DNA of 62,361 nt, taken from the NCBI GenBank assembly GCA_903837495.1, contig CAILUT010000062.1:1-62361 (forward strand), given 5' to 3'. Below the pieces are notes generated by a model that did not search any database, was not told the origin of the DNA, and saw only the letters and a list, made by a program, of their open reading frames with translations. Both the position numbers and the translations under genes were made by a program. This DNA is from an uncultured Flavobacteriales bacterium. Its GTDB lineage: Bacteria > Bacteroidota > Bacteroidia > CAIKAF01. This document shows, piece after piece, positions 25,928-34,705 of this stretch. Within the stretch, counting starts at the first letter, position 1. Every line of letters begins with the position of its first letter.

Positions 25928-27013
25928 TTAGGATTCAGATTTGGGATACACACGAACAGCCCGGCAAATTTCATCCTGCATCGAGGTGTTTTGCTCGGCC
26001 TGTTTTAAATAATGGGTCAAGAAATGGTACACGTTGTTCCCATACAGCAGGCTGGCATCTTGCCGCATGGAATAGGCCAATCGGCTGTTGCCCAAAATAT
26101 GTACGCCGTTTACTTCAATGCATTTCCCGTCTTGGGTAAAAGCGCAGTTTCCTCCGGTTGAAGCCGCGAGGTCAACCACCACCGAGCCGGGGCGCATGGC
26201 TTGAATGGTTTCTTCGGTAATGAGCAGGGGAGCTCGTTTTCCCCGAATTTGAGCCGTAGCAATAATGATGTCGCTTTGAACAGCGCGGCGTTGTACCTCT
26301 TCTTTTTGCCGGGCTAAGTAGTCCTCGCTTTGCTCTACTGCATACCCTCCTGCCCCGCCGTCTTCCTTGGCCCCGGCAACCTCAACAAAGCGAGCACCCA
26401 AACTTTGAACTTCTTCTTTCACGGCCGAACGCACATCAAAGGCTTCTACCTGCGCGCCCAACCGTTTTGCGGTGGCAATGGCCTGCAAACCGGCCACTCC
26501 GGCCCCCAAAACCAAGACCTTGGCAGGTTTAATGCTGCCCGCCGCCGTAATCATCATGGGAAAATAACGGGTAAACAAGGTCGAGGCCTCCAACACCGCC
26601 CGGTAACCCGACAAGGAAGCCATGCTGCTTAGCACATCCATGCTTTGGGCCAGGCTGGTTCTGGGAATTTCATCCATGCTTAAAACGGCAAACGAAAATC
26701 CCTCAAACACCTTCAGTGCATCGGCATGGGCAAACATTTCTGTATTTGTTACCAACAAAGCATCGGGGCGAATTTGAGCCAAATCGGCCGCGGCCGGCAC
26801 CTGAACACTCAACAAAACCTCCGACTCCGAAAGCAGCTCAGCCCTTGTTTTCAGCTCGGCCACCTCGGCATACAAGCGGTCGGGAAAGCCCGCGGCCGCG
26901 CCAGCCCCTTGTTCAATCCATACGCGATGCCCCGCTTTCTTTAGCCGGCTTGCCGTATCCGGCACCATCGATACGATGGGAAGTTCCAACTCGCCCAATA
27001 TGCCTATTGTCAT
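25928..27013 (-). CDS. pntA: NAD(P) transhydrogenase subunit alpha part 1
   Basis: 361 residues forming the soluble NAD-binding domain I, related to alanine dehydrogenase. The dinucleotide fold is VLVLGAGVAGLQAIATAKRLG; RPGSVVVDLAASTGGN is a conserved later block. First gene of the pntA1-pntA2-pntB operon, 10 bp from part 2. A near-consensus TAACTTTT box (27018-27025) precedes the ATG by only 4 nt, suggesting a very short leader if used. Confidence 0.96.
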   Translation of the reverse strand: MTIGILGELELPIVSMVPDTASRLKKAGHRVWIEQGAGAAAGFPDRLYAEVAELKTRAELLSESEVLLSVQVPAAADLAQIRPDALLVTNTEMFAHADALKVFEGFSFAVLSMDEIPRTSLAQSMDVLSSMASLSGYRAVLEASTLFTRYFPMMITAAGSIKPAKVLVLGAGVAGLQAIATAKRLGAQVEAFDVRSAVKEEVQSLGARFVEVAGAKEDGGAGGYAVEQSEDYLARQKEEVQRRAVQSDIIIATAQIRGKRAPLLITEETIQAMRPGSVVVDLAASTGGNCAFTQDGKCIEVNGVHILGNSRLAYSMRQDASLLYGNNVYHFLTHYLKQAEQNTSMQDEICRAVRVYPKSES

Positions 27014-27132
27014 ACAAAAAAGTTAATTCTTGAGTAAGAACGAATTAACCCCAACAATTGTTCCAAGATGCGGATTAAGAACGCTTTTCTGCGAAAAAAA
27101 TATTTACTTTGAGACAACCAATTAAAATTACT

Positions 27133-27471
27133 ATGGATTCGCAAAAAGTGGATATGTACATCCTAACCACCGGAAAGTACTTTGAAAGTCAACACATTGG
27201 TCAAGTTAGAGACCGCCTCCTAGCCCTAGACGATTCAAAATGGGCTCTTATTCAGACCTTGCAGCTAAAAGACCCTCAAACCGCCTTAATTATTTCCATC
27301 TTCCTTGGAACGTATGGCATTGACCGATTTTTTATTGGCGATACGGGAATGGGCGTAGGTAAACTGTTAACCTGCGGTGGTTTGGGCATTTGGGCCATCA
27401 TCGACTGGTTCCAAATTCAAGGCGCTACCCGCCAAAAGAACTTCGAGAAAATCCAGCCCTTCTTATATTAA
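27133..27471 (+). CDS. TM2-domain membrane protein
   Basis: 112 residues. After an amphipathic N-terminal region comes the TM2 unit: [32 protein letters not shown] followed by [15 protein letters not shown], two helices joined by a conserved DRF turn. The function of bacterial TM2 proteins is not established. ATG 27133 is chosen because a near-consensus TTACTTTG box (27104-27111) lies upstream. It heads a tight operon of four envelope genes. Confidence 0.9.
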   Translation: MDSQKVDMYILTTGKYFESQHIGQVRDRLLALDDSKWALIQTLQLKDPQTALIISIFLGTYGIDRFFIGDTGMGVGKLLTCGGLGIWAIIDWFQIQGATRQKNFEKIQPFLY

Positions 27472-27472
27472 G

Positions 27473-27889
27473 ATGCGTCAATCCGGCAAAAGGATTTACC
27501 TTTTGTTGGGCGGTTTGGCCTTGGCTGGCCATGCCTGGTTGCTGTATTACCTGGCCTGGGGCGGACCGGCCGAATCCTCTTTGCTTGCCTGCCCAACCCG
27601 AAAACTAACAGGCATTCCCTGCCCCGCCTGCGGCACCACCCGATCGGCCGCAGCCCTTGCCCAAGGTCAATTTGAACTTGCCCTATGGACAAATCCCCTC
27701 GGATACCTTGCCTTGGCTTTTCTGCTGGCCATTCCCTTTTGGTTGGCCTACGACCTTTTGTGCAAATCACAAAGCCTAAAACAGGCCTACCAACGGGCCG
27801 AAGCCAAAATTAAACAACCTCAATTCGCTTGGCCTCTCGCTTTGCTCTTGCTCGCCAACTGGATTTGGAATATCTTTAAACTGCTATGA
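27473..27889 (+). CDS. DUF2752 membrane protein
   Basis: 138 residues starting 1 bp after the TM2 stop. Three hydrophobic segments surround the family motif CPTRKLTGIPCPACGTTRS, in which the Cys residues are strictly typical of DUF2752. The function is unknown. The stop overlaps the start of the next gene in an ATGA arrangement. The frequent pairing of DUF2752 with TM2 proteins points to a common, unstudied membrane role. Confidence 0.88.
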   Translation: MRQSGKRIYLLLGGLALAGHAWLLYYLAWGGPAESSLLACPTRKLTGIPCPACGTTRSAAALAQGQFELALWTNPLGYLALAFLLAIPFWLAYDLLCKSQSLKQAYQRAEAKIKQPQFAWPLALLLLANWIWNIFKLL

Positions 27890-28323
27890 TTTCAAAAACC
27901 CCTTTTCCCTACACCCCGCAGGAATACGAAACCGAAAAGGCCTCAAACGCCTACCTCATGTCGCTGGTGGTGGTGATTGTTGGTTTGCCGTTTCCCATCA
28001 TCAACCTGATCGCCACCTGGGGCTACTACATGGGTCAACGAAAAAGCAGCTACTTTGTGCGCTGGCATTGCCTGCAAGCCTTGCTCTCTCAAATCTCCAT
28101 TGTATTGATCAATGCCTTTGCCTTGGGCTGGACTTGGTCCATCATTTTAACCGACCGCTCCCTGAGCAACGCCTATTTGGCCTACATGGCCGTGGCCATT
28201 CTGTACAACCTGCTTGAATTTGCCGTTACCATTGTTACGGCCATAGAAACCCGAAAAGGAAAACACCTTAGCTGGTGGATGTATGGTCCCTTAACCCAAG
28301 CCCTTTGCAACCCAAAACCATGA
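27886..28323 (+). CDS. DUF4870-like small membrane protein
   Basis: 145 residues with three to four membrane helices (SLVVVIVGLPFPIINLIATWGYYM, then YFVRWHCLQALLSQI and YLAYMAVAILYNLLEF). The pattern of a charged segment before a FVRWHCLQA-type motif resembles the DUF4870 group. It overlaps both neighbours by 4 bp (ATGA), so synthesis is probably coupled. No catalytic residues are evident. Confidence 0.75.
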   Translation: MISKTPFPYTPQEYETEKASNAYLMSLVVVIVGLPFPIINLIATWGYYMGQRKSSYFVRWHCLQALLSQISIVLINAFALGWTWSIILTDRSLSNAYLAYMAVAILYNLLEFAVTIVTAIETRKGKHLSWWMYGPLTQALCNPKP

Positions 28324-29111
28324 AACGCTTTTTCCTTCATCTTAGCCTTTCCCTATTGCTTTTTGGCAGCCTTTGGTTTGGACTTTCTCAAATCAATTGG
28401 ATTGGAATATTGGGTTTGGACATCCTGACTCAAAAAACCGAACAAAAACTAGAAGACCTGCTTTGGGATGCCATTCAAGATTCGGAAGAAATCTGCGATG
28501 ACACCCAGGCCAACGAGGCGCTGCAATCTATGTGGACTCGAATGTGCGAAGCCAACCAACTGGACCCAAACAGCGTGCAGGTGCATTTGGTGAACAACGA
28601 TGAAATAAACGCCTTTGCCATGCCGGGCGGACACATTTTGATTCATTCGGGCTTGGTTCAAACCCTTGAAAGCCCTGAAGAACTTGCTGGAGTGCTTGGC
28701 CATGAGGTGGCCCACGTTCAGCTGAACCACATTTCCAAAAAACTGGCCAAAGAAGTAGGCGTTTCCATTCTTCTGAGTGCCGCCGGAGGTGGCAGTGCGG
28801 CCGGCGAAGCCATCAAAGAAATTCTGAGCCAGCTTTCTTCCTCGGCCTACGACCGAAGCCTAGAAAAAGAGGCCGACCTGAAATCGGTGGAATACCTTAA
28901 AAACGCGGGCATTAAGCCCAGTGCTCTGATTGGAGTCATGGAAAAACTGGAAACCGAAATCCAATCCGACCTTCCCTCTTGGCTGGGCAGCCATCCAGAC
29001 CTCTCGGAACGCAAAGAATACCTAAAAAAAGCCACAGAAAATATAGTGCTGACCGAAAAACCCGTGTTGGACTCTGCCGCCTGGGAAGGCTTAAAAACAG
29101 CCTGCGATTAA
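28320..29111 (+). CDS. M48-family metalloprotease
   Basis: 263 residues with an N-terminal membrane anchor or signal segment and the zinc motif HEVAH at 128-132 (LAGVLGHEVAHVQLNH). The downstream third ligand region is SLEKEADLKSVEYL, and NAFAMPGGHILIHSGL is a conserved strand. It resembles BepA/YfgC- and Oma1-type proteases that act on misassembled envelope proteins. It closes the TM2/DUF2752/DUF4870 operon, so these membrane proteins could be partners or substrates; that is inference. Its stop interlocks with that of the convergent gene. Confidence 0.93.
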   Translation: MKRFFLHLSLSLLLFGSLWFGLSQINWIGILGLDILTQKTEQKLEDLLWDAIQDSEEICDDTQANEALQSMWTRMCEANQLDPNSVQVHLVNNDEINAFAMPGGHILIHSGLVQTLESPEELAGVLGHEVAHVQLNHISKKLAKEVGVSILLSAAGGGSAAGEAIKEILSQLSSSAYDRSLEKEADLKSVEYLKNAGIKPSALIGVMEKLETEIQSDLPSWLGSHPDLSERKEYLKKATENIVLTEKPVLDSAAWEGLKTACD

Positions 29112-29422
29112 TTGCCTTCGGCCGCTCCGGACCTCTTTATAAAAGGCTTTAGCCAAGGGTAGGCGAACAACAGCATTGAGCCCAGATCCAACACCAGCCA
29201 AAAGGCCTTTTCGCGCAAATGCACCTGAAAAAAGGGATTGTACAACACCATTAAGGCTAAAAAAAGAATAGCGAAGTAGGACAAGCCCTTTTTGTATTCT
29301 TCCCAAAAACAGAGCAGCGCCGATACAAAAACCACGGCACGAATCCACAGATACAGCTCAGAAGGCAAAGGCAACATAGCCAATGCCAGTATAAAAAGCA
29401 CAAGAACCCGAATTGCTTTCAT
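29108..29422 (-). CDS. Small membrane protein (DUF6804-like), 104 aa
   Basis: Four hydrophobic stretches (AIRVLVLFILALAMLPLP, LWIRAVVFVSALLCFW, FAILFLALMVLYNPFF, AFWLVLDLGSMLLFAYPWL) make up nearly the whole protein. The YNPFF-type motif recalls the DUF6804 family. The ATG at 29422 is far inside a longer open frame whose upstream part crosses the dispersed repeat and is not coding. A near-consensus TAACTTTA box (29428-29435) precedes it. Confidence 0.72.
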   Translation of the reverse strand: MKAIRVLVLFILALAMLPLPSELYLWIRAVVFVSALLCFWEEYKKGLSYFAILFLALMVLYNPFFQVHLREKAFWLVLDLGSMLLFAYPWLKPFIKRSGAAEGN

Positions 29423-29504
29423 AGGTTTAAAGTTACATGGTCCGCATCTTTTTTGCAAGTCCGGTGGCAGGCTTTGGGATTTCGAGCGGCAAAATGGCCC
29501 GAGA

Positions 29505-29653
29505 GGCCTGCGGCAGGGATTGACGAGGCTACCCCGCAAGGGGCAAAACGGCTGCCGGCCCATGCCTGGCGGAGCGACGCGAGGAGCTACCGCCGGGCAA
29601 GGGCCGGCCCGTTTTGGACCGCGGAGTAGCCCGGAAAGCCCGGCTGCCGCCCC
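29505..29653 (-). repeat. Dispersed structured repeat, copy R5
   Basis: Reverse orientation. The outer stem is CTACTCCGC with GCGGGGTAG: compared with R6, several base pairs are reversed yet pairing holds and the T-G wobble stays. The variable stem CCAAAACGGGCCGGCCC pairs with GGGCCGGCAGCCGTTTTG. The apical hairpin is GGCGGTAGC/GCTCCGCC with the loop TCCTCGCGTC, the only copy with an altered loop centre. It lies in the 382-bp gap upstream of fadD; the rest of the gap holds nothing recognisable. Confidence 0.87.
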
Positions 29654-29804
29654 AATTTGAATCCACAGACTGAACGCCATTGCCTTGCCTAGCCCATTCC
29701 ACTTCCGTCCAAATTCAGCGGCATCTTCCCTGCAAATTAAATTCAACATAGCCTACCGAAGGCAATGCCCAAAAACTTCCGTAACTTTCCAAAAATAATT
29801 TCGA

Positions 29805-31574
29805 ATGAGAGCCTCCCGCAACTTTGACTTGCTGTTGGAATATGCAGCCCAATACCCCGACCGCAGCATGCTGGCCGGAAAATTAAAAGGCCAATGGACC
29901 GAATATTCGGCCAAGACTTGCCTTGATACGGTAAACCAACTCAGCTATGGCTTACTCAGCCTGGGTTTTGAACCCGGCGACCGGGCCGCCATCATTTCCT
30001 TTAACCGACCCGAATGGAACTGGGCCGATTATGCCGTAAGCCAACTGGGCGGAATCACCGTGCCCATGTACCCTACCGCATCGGCCGACGACCAAGCCTA
30101 CATCCTAAACGATGCCCAAGTGAAAATCTTGTTCATCGAAAAAGAGGAATTTATTCAAAAGTGGCTGAGCATCAAGGACCAAGTCTCTTGCATTCAGCAC
30201 GTAATTACCTTTGAATCGCATGCAGAAGGCCAAGTCCTGTCTGAATTGATTTCCATTGGAAAAGCAAATCCAGCACCCCAAACGGTGGAATCGCGCCGCA
30301 GCAGCATCCGCACCGAAGACCTAATGACCTTGATTTATACCAGCGGCACCACCGGGCGACCAAAAGGAGTGATGCTAAGCCACCAAAACATTCTTTCAAA
30401 CGTCAATACCTGCACCGATTTGTTCCCCATGTTCCAAGACAGAAAGGTGCTTTCTTTTTTGCCTCTGTGCCATATTTTTGAACGCATGGTGGGATACCTC
30501 TATGTTAGCTTAAGAGCCAGCATTTACTACGCCGAAAGCATGGAAACCATTGGCGAGAATCTAAAAGAAGTGCATCCTTATGCCTTTACCACCGTTCCAA
30601 GGTTGCTTGAAAAAGTGTACGATAAAATTGTGGCCGCGGGCCGAGCCAAGCCTCAACCCATTCGAGCCATCTTTTTCTGGGCCCTAAAACTGGGGCATGC
30701 CTATGAATTGCATGGTAAAAACGGAGCTTGGTACACGTTCAAACTGAAAATTGCCGATGCCTTGGTGTTTAAAAAATGGAGGGCGGCTTTGGGCGGAGAA
30801 GCTGAGGTGATTGTTACCGGTGCCGCAGCCCTGCAACCCCGATTGGCCAGGGTGTTTACCGCCGCCGGAATTTCGGTGCTCGAAGGCTACGGACTCACCG
30901 AAACCAGCCCCGTAATTACGGTAAACCAAATGCCGCATTCTGGTCGTATGTTTGGCTCCGTAGGGCCCGTTATTGACGGAGTTCAAGTAAAAATTGCCGA
31001 AGACGGCGAAATTCTGTGCAAAGGCCCCAACGTGATGATGGGCTACTACAACAAACCTGAAGCTACGGCCGAGGTCATGGACGCCGATGGCTGGTTCCAT
31101 ACGGGCGACATCGGGGAATTCCGGGAAGGGAAATTTCTGGCCATTACCGATCGAAAAAAAGAAGTGTTCAAAACCAGTGGGGGCAAATACATTGCACCCC
31201 AACCCATGGAAAACGCGTTCAAAGAATCCCTGTTCATTGAACAAATAATGGTGGTTGGTCCCGACCGGAATTTCCCCTCGGCTTTGATTTCTCCAGCCTG
31301 GGAACACATCGAATCTTGGCTCAAACACAAAGGACTGCCCCTAAAATCGCCCGAAGAACTGGTGAACGATGCCCTGCTTAAAAGCAAAATCGAAAAAGAA
31401 ATCCACCACATCAACCAACGCTTTGGACAATGGGAACAGGTGAAAAAGTTCGTACTGATTCCCCGCCCCTTCTCTATTGAAGGGGGTGAACTGACCCCAA
31501 CCCTAAAGCTGCGGCGCAAAAACCTGTACACCAACTACGCTGCCGAAATTGAGTCCATGTATGCCAAAAGCTAA
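29805..31574 (+). CDS. Long-chain acyl-CoA synthetase (AMP-binding)
   Basis: A 589-residue FadD/FAA-type ligase that activates fatty acids to acyl-CoA. Motifs: P-loop YTSGTTGRPKG at 178-188, GYGLTETSP, GWFHTGDIG, and the C-terminal DRKKEVFKTSGGKYIAP with the catalytic Lys region. Length fits the eukaryote-like long-chain group common in Bacteroidota. A TAACTTTC near-consensus box (29782-29789) lies 15 nt upstream. The DUF2141 gene overlaps its end. Confidence 0.95.
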   Translation: MRASRNFDLLLEYAAQYPDRSMLAGKLKGQWTEYSAKTCLDTVNQLSYGLLSLGFEPGDRAAIISFNRPEWNWADYAVSQLGGITVPMYPTASADDQAYILNDAQVKILFIEKEEFIQKWLSIKDQVSCIQHVITFESHAEGQVLSELISIGKANPAPQTVESRRSSIRTEDLMTLIYTSGTTGRPKGVMLSHQNILSNVNTCTDLFPMFQDRKVLSFLPLCHIFERMVGYLYVSLRASIYYAESMETIGENLKEVHPYAFTTVPRLLEKVYDKIVAAGRAKPQPIRAIFFWALKLGHAYELHGKNGAWYTFKLKIADALVFKKWRAALGGEAEVIVTGAAALQPRLARVFTAAGISVLEGYGLTETSPVITVNQMPHSGRMFGSVGPVIDGVQVKIAEDGEILCKGPNVMMGYYNKPEATAEVMDADGWFHTGDIGEFREGKFLAITDRKKEVFKTSGGKYIAPQPMENAFKESLFIEQIMVVGPDRNFPSALISPAWEHIESWLKHKGLPLKSPEELVNDALLKSKIEKEIHHINQRFGQWEQVKKFVLIPRPFSIEGGELTPTLKLRRKNLYTNYAAEIESMYAKS

Positions 31575-32055
31575 GCCCCCTGTTTCCAAGAAAAATCCAA
31601 GTCCGGTTTTGCATTCTAAAGCGTGCTTGTGGCCTTGTACACCCGCATGGTTTGTATTGGGACTCGCTCTTTTTTGTTTGGGATTAAAGCCGGCAGAACC
31701 CTTGCAGGCAAAACTCATCATTCAAGGATTAAAATCAGACCAAGGTTCGGTGCGGGTGGCTCTTTACAACAAACCCGACGGATTTACGGAGCCCAAAAAA
31801 GCCGTTCATCTGCAGAGCGTTGAAGCTGAAAAAGGCCAGGTTGCACTGAGCTTGAACGTGCCCCCCGCTAAGTACGCGGTGGCTGTTTTCCACGACTCCA
31901 ACAACAATGGGGTGTTGGACAAAAACGCCTTCGGCATTCCTACCGAGGCCTATGGCTTTAGCAACAACGCCCGTGGCCGGTTTGGCCCTCCCGACTTTAG
32001 CGATTGCCTAATCGAAGTTGGCCCCAATACTCAGGCCAGCATTCAGCTTCGATAG
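31561..32055 (+). CDS. DUF2141 exported protein
   Basis: 164 residues. A basic start and a hydrophobic segment (FVLGLALFCLGL) form a signal peptide or anchor; the mature part (LIIQGLKSDQGSVRVALYN, AVFHDSNNNGVLDKN, GYGFSNNARGRFGPP) is a typical DUF2141 beta-sandwich. Function unknown, envelope location likely. The ATG lies 14 bp inside the end of the acyl-CoA synthetase gene; a TTG at 31549 is possible. It converges on pepT with a 4-bp gap. Confidence 0.88.
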   Translation: MPKAKPPVSKKNPSPVLHSKACLWPCTPAWFVLGLALFCLGLKPAEPLQAKLIIQGLKSDQGSVRVALYNKPDGFTEPKKAVHLQSVEAEKGQVALSLNVPPAKYAVAVFHDSNNNGVLDKNAFGIPTEAYGFSNNARGRFGPPDFSDCLIEVGPNTQASIQLR

Positions 32056-32059
32056 CCAA

Positions 32060-33310
32060 CTAGGATGCGGCCCGCTTTACTATGTGCAAACAAACCTGTA
32101 CCGCCGATTCCATGTCTTGAACGCTTACATATTCCTGAACCGAATGTATGGCCATTTCGCCGGTGAATATGTTGGGACAAGGCAAGCCCATAAAGCTCAA
32201 TCGGCTTCCGTCTGTGCCCCCACGAATGGGCAATTCGTTCACCGTTAAGCCGGCATCGGCATAGGCCAACCGAGCCAATTCCATAACCTCGGGATGCAAG
32301 GCTAAAATCTCGGCCATATTTCGGTACTGTTCTTTCCGAATTAAGCTACACTCCGACCCAGGAAATGAAGCACAAGCTTCCCTTGCCAAGGACTCCAACA
32401 AAGCCGCCTGTTCCTCTAACTTGGCACTGTCAAAATCCCTCAAAATAAACGAAACCGAAGCCTGTTCCAACTGCCCTTTCAATCCCATGGGGTGCACAAA
32501 TCCCTGACGGGCTTCCGTGGTTTCGGGCGACAACCCTTCTGCCGGCAATCGGCTCAAAAAATCAGCTGCTACCTTTATGGCATTCACCATTTTACCCTTC
32601 GCATACCCGGGATGCGCACTTCGGCCTTTGAACGAAATCTCCAAATAATCGGCGCTAAAATTCTCGCCTTCCAAACTTCCCCTGGGGCCGCCATCTAACG
32701 TATATCCAAAATCGGCATTCACTTTTTCCATGTTGATCGCATCCACCCCCCGGCCAATTTCTTCGTCTGGAGTAAACAAAACAACCACATCGCCATGCGG
32801 CCATTCCGGATGGGCCATCAGTTGCTCTGCCAATTCCATGATGATGGCCACACCGGCTTTATCGTCTGCGCCCAACAAAGTAGTTCCCGAGGCAGTAATA
32901 ATGTCGTCGCCGATGCGTTGCTTCAAATACGTTTGGTACTCTTTGTCAATAACCACCGAAGGGTTGCCGGGCAATACCATGGGGCTTCCGTCCCAGCGGG
33001 GATGCAAAATCGGCTTTACCCCTGTTCCGCTGCAATCGGGCGCGGTATCAACATGCGAACAAAAGCAAATGCGCGGTGCCGAAACCCCCTCGGGCAGGTT
33101 CGATGGAATGCGCGCATACACATAGCCGTTTTCGTCCAATTCAACTTGAGGAATTCCATACGACCGAAGCTCGTCAACCAACATGCGGCACAAATCCAAT
33201 TGCTTGGTAGTTGAGGGCTGACTGGGGGAAGCGGCATCCGACTGGGTATCAACCTGCACATAGCGCATTAATTTTTCGGCTACCTGAAACGACAACATAG
33301 ATGGATTCAT
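32060..33310 (-). CDS. pepT: Peptidase T (tripeptide aminopeptidase)
   Basis: A 416-residue M20-family dizinc aminopeptidase releasing N-terminal residues from tripeptides in the cytoplasm. Likely metal and catalytic residues are His86 and Asp88 (CSHVDTAPD), Asp149 (LLGADDKAG), and Glu183-Glu184 (TPDEEIGRG). LRGGTDGS-type RGGTDGSRLSFMGLPCPN is conserved near the C-terminus. A near-consensus box TACCTTTA (33324-33331) is 13 nt upstream of the start. Confidence 0.96.
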   Translation of the reverse strand: MNPSMLSFQVAEKLMRYVQVDTQSDAASPSQPSTTKQLDLCRMLVDELRSYGIPQVELDENGYVYARIPSNLPEGVSAPRICFCSHVDTAPDCSGTGVKPILHPRWDGSPMVLPGNPSVVIDKEYQTYLKQRIGDDIITASGTTLLGADDKAGVAIIMELAEQLMAHPEWPHGDVVVLFTPDEEIGRGVDAINMEKVNADFGYTLDGGPRGSLEGENFSADYLEISFKGRSAHPGYAKGKMVNAIKVAADFLSRLPAEGLSPETTEARQGFVHPMGLKGQLEQASVSFILRDFDSAKLEEQAALLESLAREACASFPGSECSLIRKEQYRNMAEILALHPEVMELARLAYADAGLTVNELPIRGGTDGSRLSFMGLPCPNIFTGEMAIHSVQEYVSVQDMESAVQVCLHIVKRAAS

Positions 33311-33357
33311 AAAAAAGTTTGCCTAAAGGTAGAAAAACCGAGGCAAATGGGCTGGAA

Positions 33358-34692
33358 TTACTTCCAAATCAGATTCAATCTCGGCTCCGATTGGGGTGCC
33401 GGCAAATCCATGCGAATGCGCCAAGGATGCGGATAGGCATTGTTGAACCGCTGCCCTGCGGTTTTTAGCCAGCCCAATCCCAAACCTCGATGTTCCGCAA
33501 CAATCCATGGGGCATTCATGGCCCTGAATTCGGGAGCTAGCCCTTTCAAATAACGCAAGGCCTCTTCGGTATTCAGTTCTAGCCTAGGTGCTACACAGCC
33601 TTCTATAAACGGCAAGTGGGGGTCAGGTACAACACGCCCCTTGTCGATTTTTCCCAAACAAACACCCAGCAATTGCAATCGGGGAATGGAACTCCAACAA
33701 GCCGGCAGAGGCTTGGGCACCCCATAATACTGACCTTTGTAGGCTATGGTGTTCCAATCCCGGTCCAAGGGCAAGAAATCCTCAAGCAATCCCGCCGAGC
33801 TCTCCTTGGGCGCTGCCCTTTCCAATTTGCGGTCCAACACTCCTTCCTTTCTCCAAACCGACACATAAAAACCTTCTCCCCGAACCTGCCCAGGATACGC
33901 CGCCCAGCCCAAATTTCCGGCCAAAGCTTCAAAACCATATTCCTCGGGAATCTGCATTGAAACAGACTGCAATCCAAGTCCGCGCAGCAAGGCAGCATGC
34001 CCTTGGTTTTCGGCTTCATGAAAGGTGCAGGTGCTATAAATCAAATGCCCGCCCGGCTTTATAAGCTCAACGGCATAAGGCAGAATCTGATGCTGCAAAA
34101 CCCTACACGATTCCCGTAAATTCAACGTCCACTGTTGACGGGCGAAGGCATCTTTTCGAAACATCCCTTCACCAGAACAGGGGGCATCGAGCAAAACCAA
34201 ATCGGCCTGCCCAGGCAACTGTAGGGCCAATTGCTCTGGATTGGCGTTGGATTGCAGCACATTGGTGTATCCCCATTTTTTTAGGTTGTCTTGCAAGGCC
34301 AAAGCCCGATTGGGAATGGGATCGTTGGCCAGCAGCCAGCCCTCTTCGTTCATCCAATCCAACAAAAGGGTGCTTTTTCCTCCGGGGGCCGCCGCCAAAT
34401 CTATTGCAAACTCGGGCTTAGGAAGTTGTTGCAAAAAAGACCACAAAACCATCGACGAAGCTTCTTGCACATAATAAGCCCCGGCATGAAAAGAGGGATC
34501 TAAGGTAAAAACCGGACGCTGCTTCAAATAGCGGCCATGGGGATGCCAAGGAACTTGTTCTAAACCGCTGTTGGGCAAGGCCCGTTTTGGATGCAATCGA
34601 ATGCAGGTCTCTGAGGGCTGACCTAAGGCCTGAAGCCGTACCCCCGACAATTCCAATCCCCAGGCGCTTTCACAGGCCTGAACAAAATCCAT
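33358..34692 (-). CDS. RsmB/NOP-family rRNA (cytosine-C5) methyltransferase
   Basis: 444 residues. SAM-binding core AIDLAAAPGGKSTLLLDW, motif IV DAPCSGEGMFRKD and motif VI YSTCTF with the nucleophilic Cys are all present. The C-terminal half (a PUA-like region with EHRGLGLGWLKTAGQRFNNAYP) is shared with RsmF/YebU-type enzymes, which methylate 16S rRNA C1407. The ATG at 34692 is chosen because the longer frame overlaps rlmB. It lies 13 bp after rlmB and likely shares its transcript. Confidence 0.92.
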   Translation of the reverse strand: MDFVQACESAWGLELSGVRLQALGQPSETCIRLHPKRALPNSGLEQVPWHPHGRYLKQRPVFTLDPSFHAGAYYVQEASSMVLWSFLQQLPKPEFAIDLAAAPGGKSTLLLDWMNEEGWLLANDPIPNRALALQDNLKKWGYTNVLQSNANPEQLALQLPGQADLVLLDAPCSGEGMFRKDAFARQQWTLNLRESCRVLQHQILPYAVELIKPGGHLIYSTCTFHEAENQGHAALLRGLGLQSVSMQIPEEYGFEALAGNLGWAAYPGQVRGEGFYVSVWRKEGVLDRKLERAAPKESSAGLLEDFLPLDRDWNTIAYKGQYYGVPKPLPACWSSIPRLQLLGVCLGKIDKGRVVPDPHLPFIEGCVAPRLELNTEEALRYLKGLAPEFRAMNAPWIVAEHRGLGLGWLKTAGQRFNNAYPHPWRIRMDLPAPQSEPRLNLIWK

Positions 34693-34705
34693 GGGCAAAG
34701 GGCAA

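Noticed and set aside
25606-27013. Frameshifted pntA
   Set aside because: The alpha subunit is split into two natural polypeptides with own starts and stops, a common bacterial arrangement.
29423-29749. N-terminal extension of the 104-aa membrane protein
   Set aside because: The extra 109 codons cross repeat R5 and encode no membrane-protein-like sequence.
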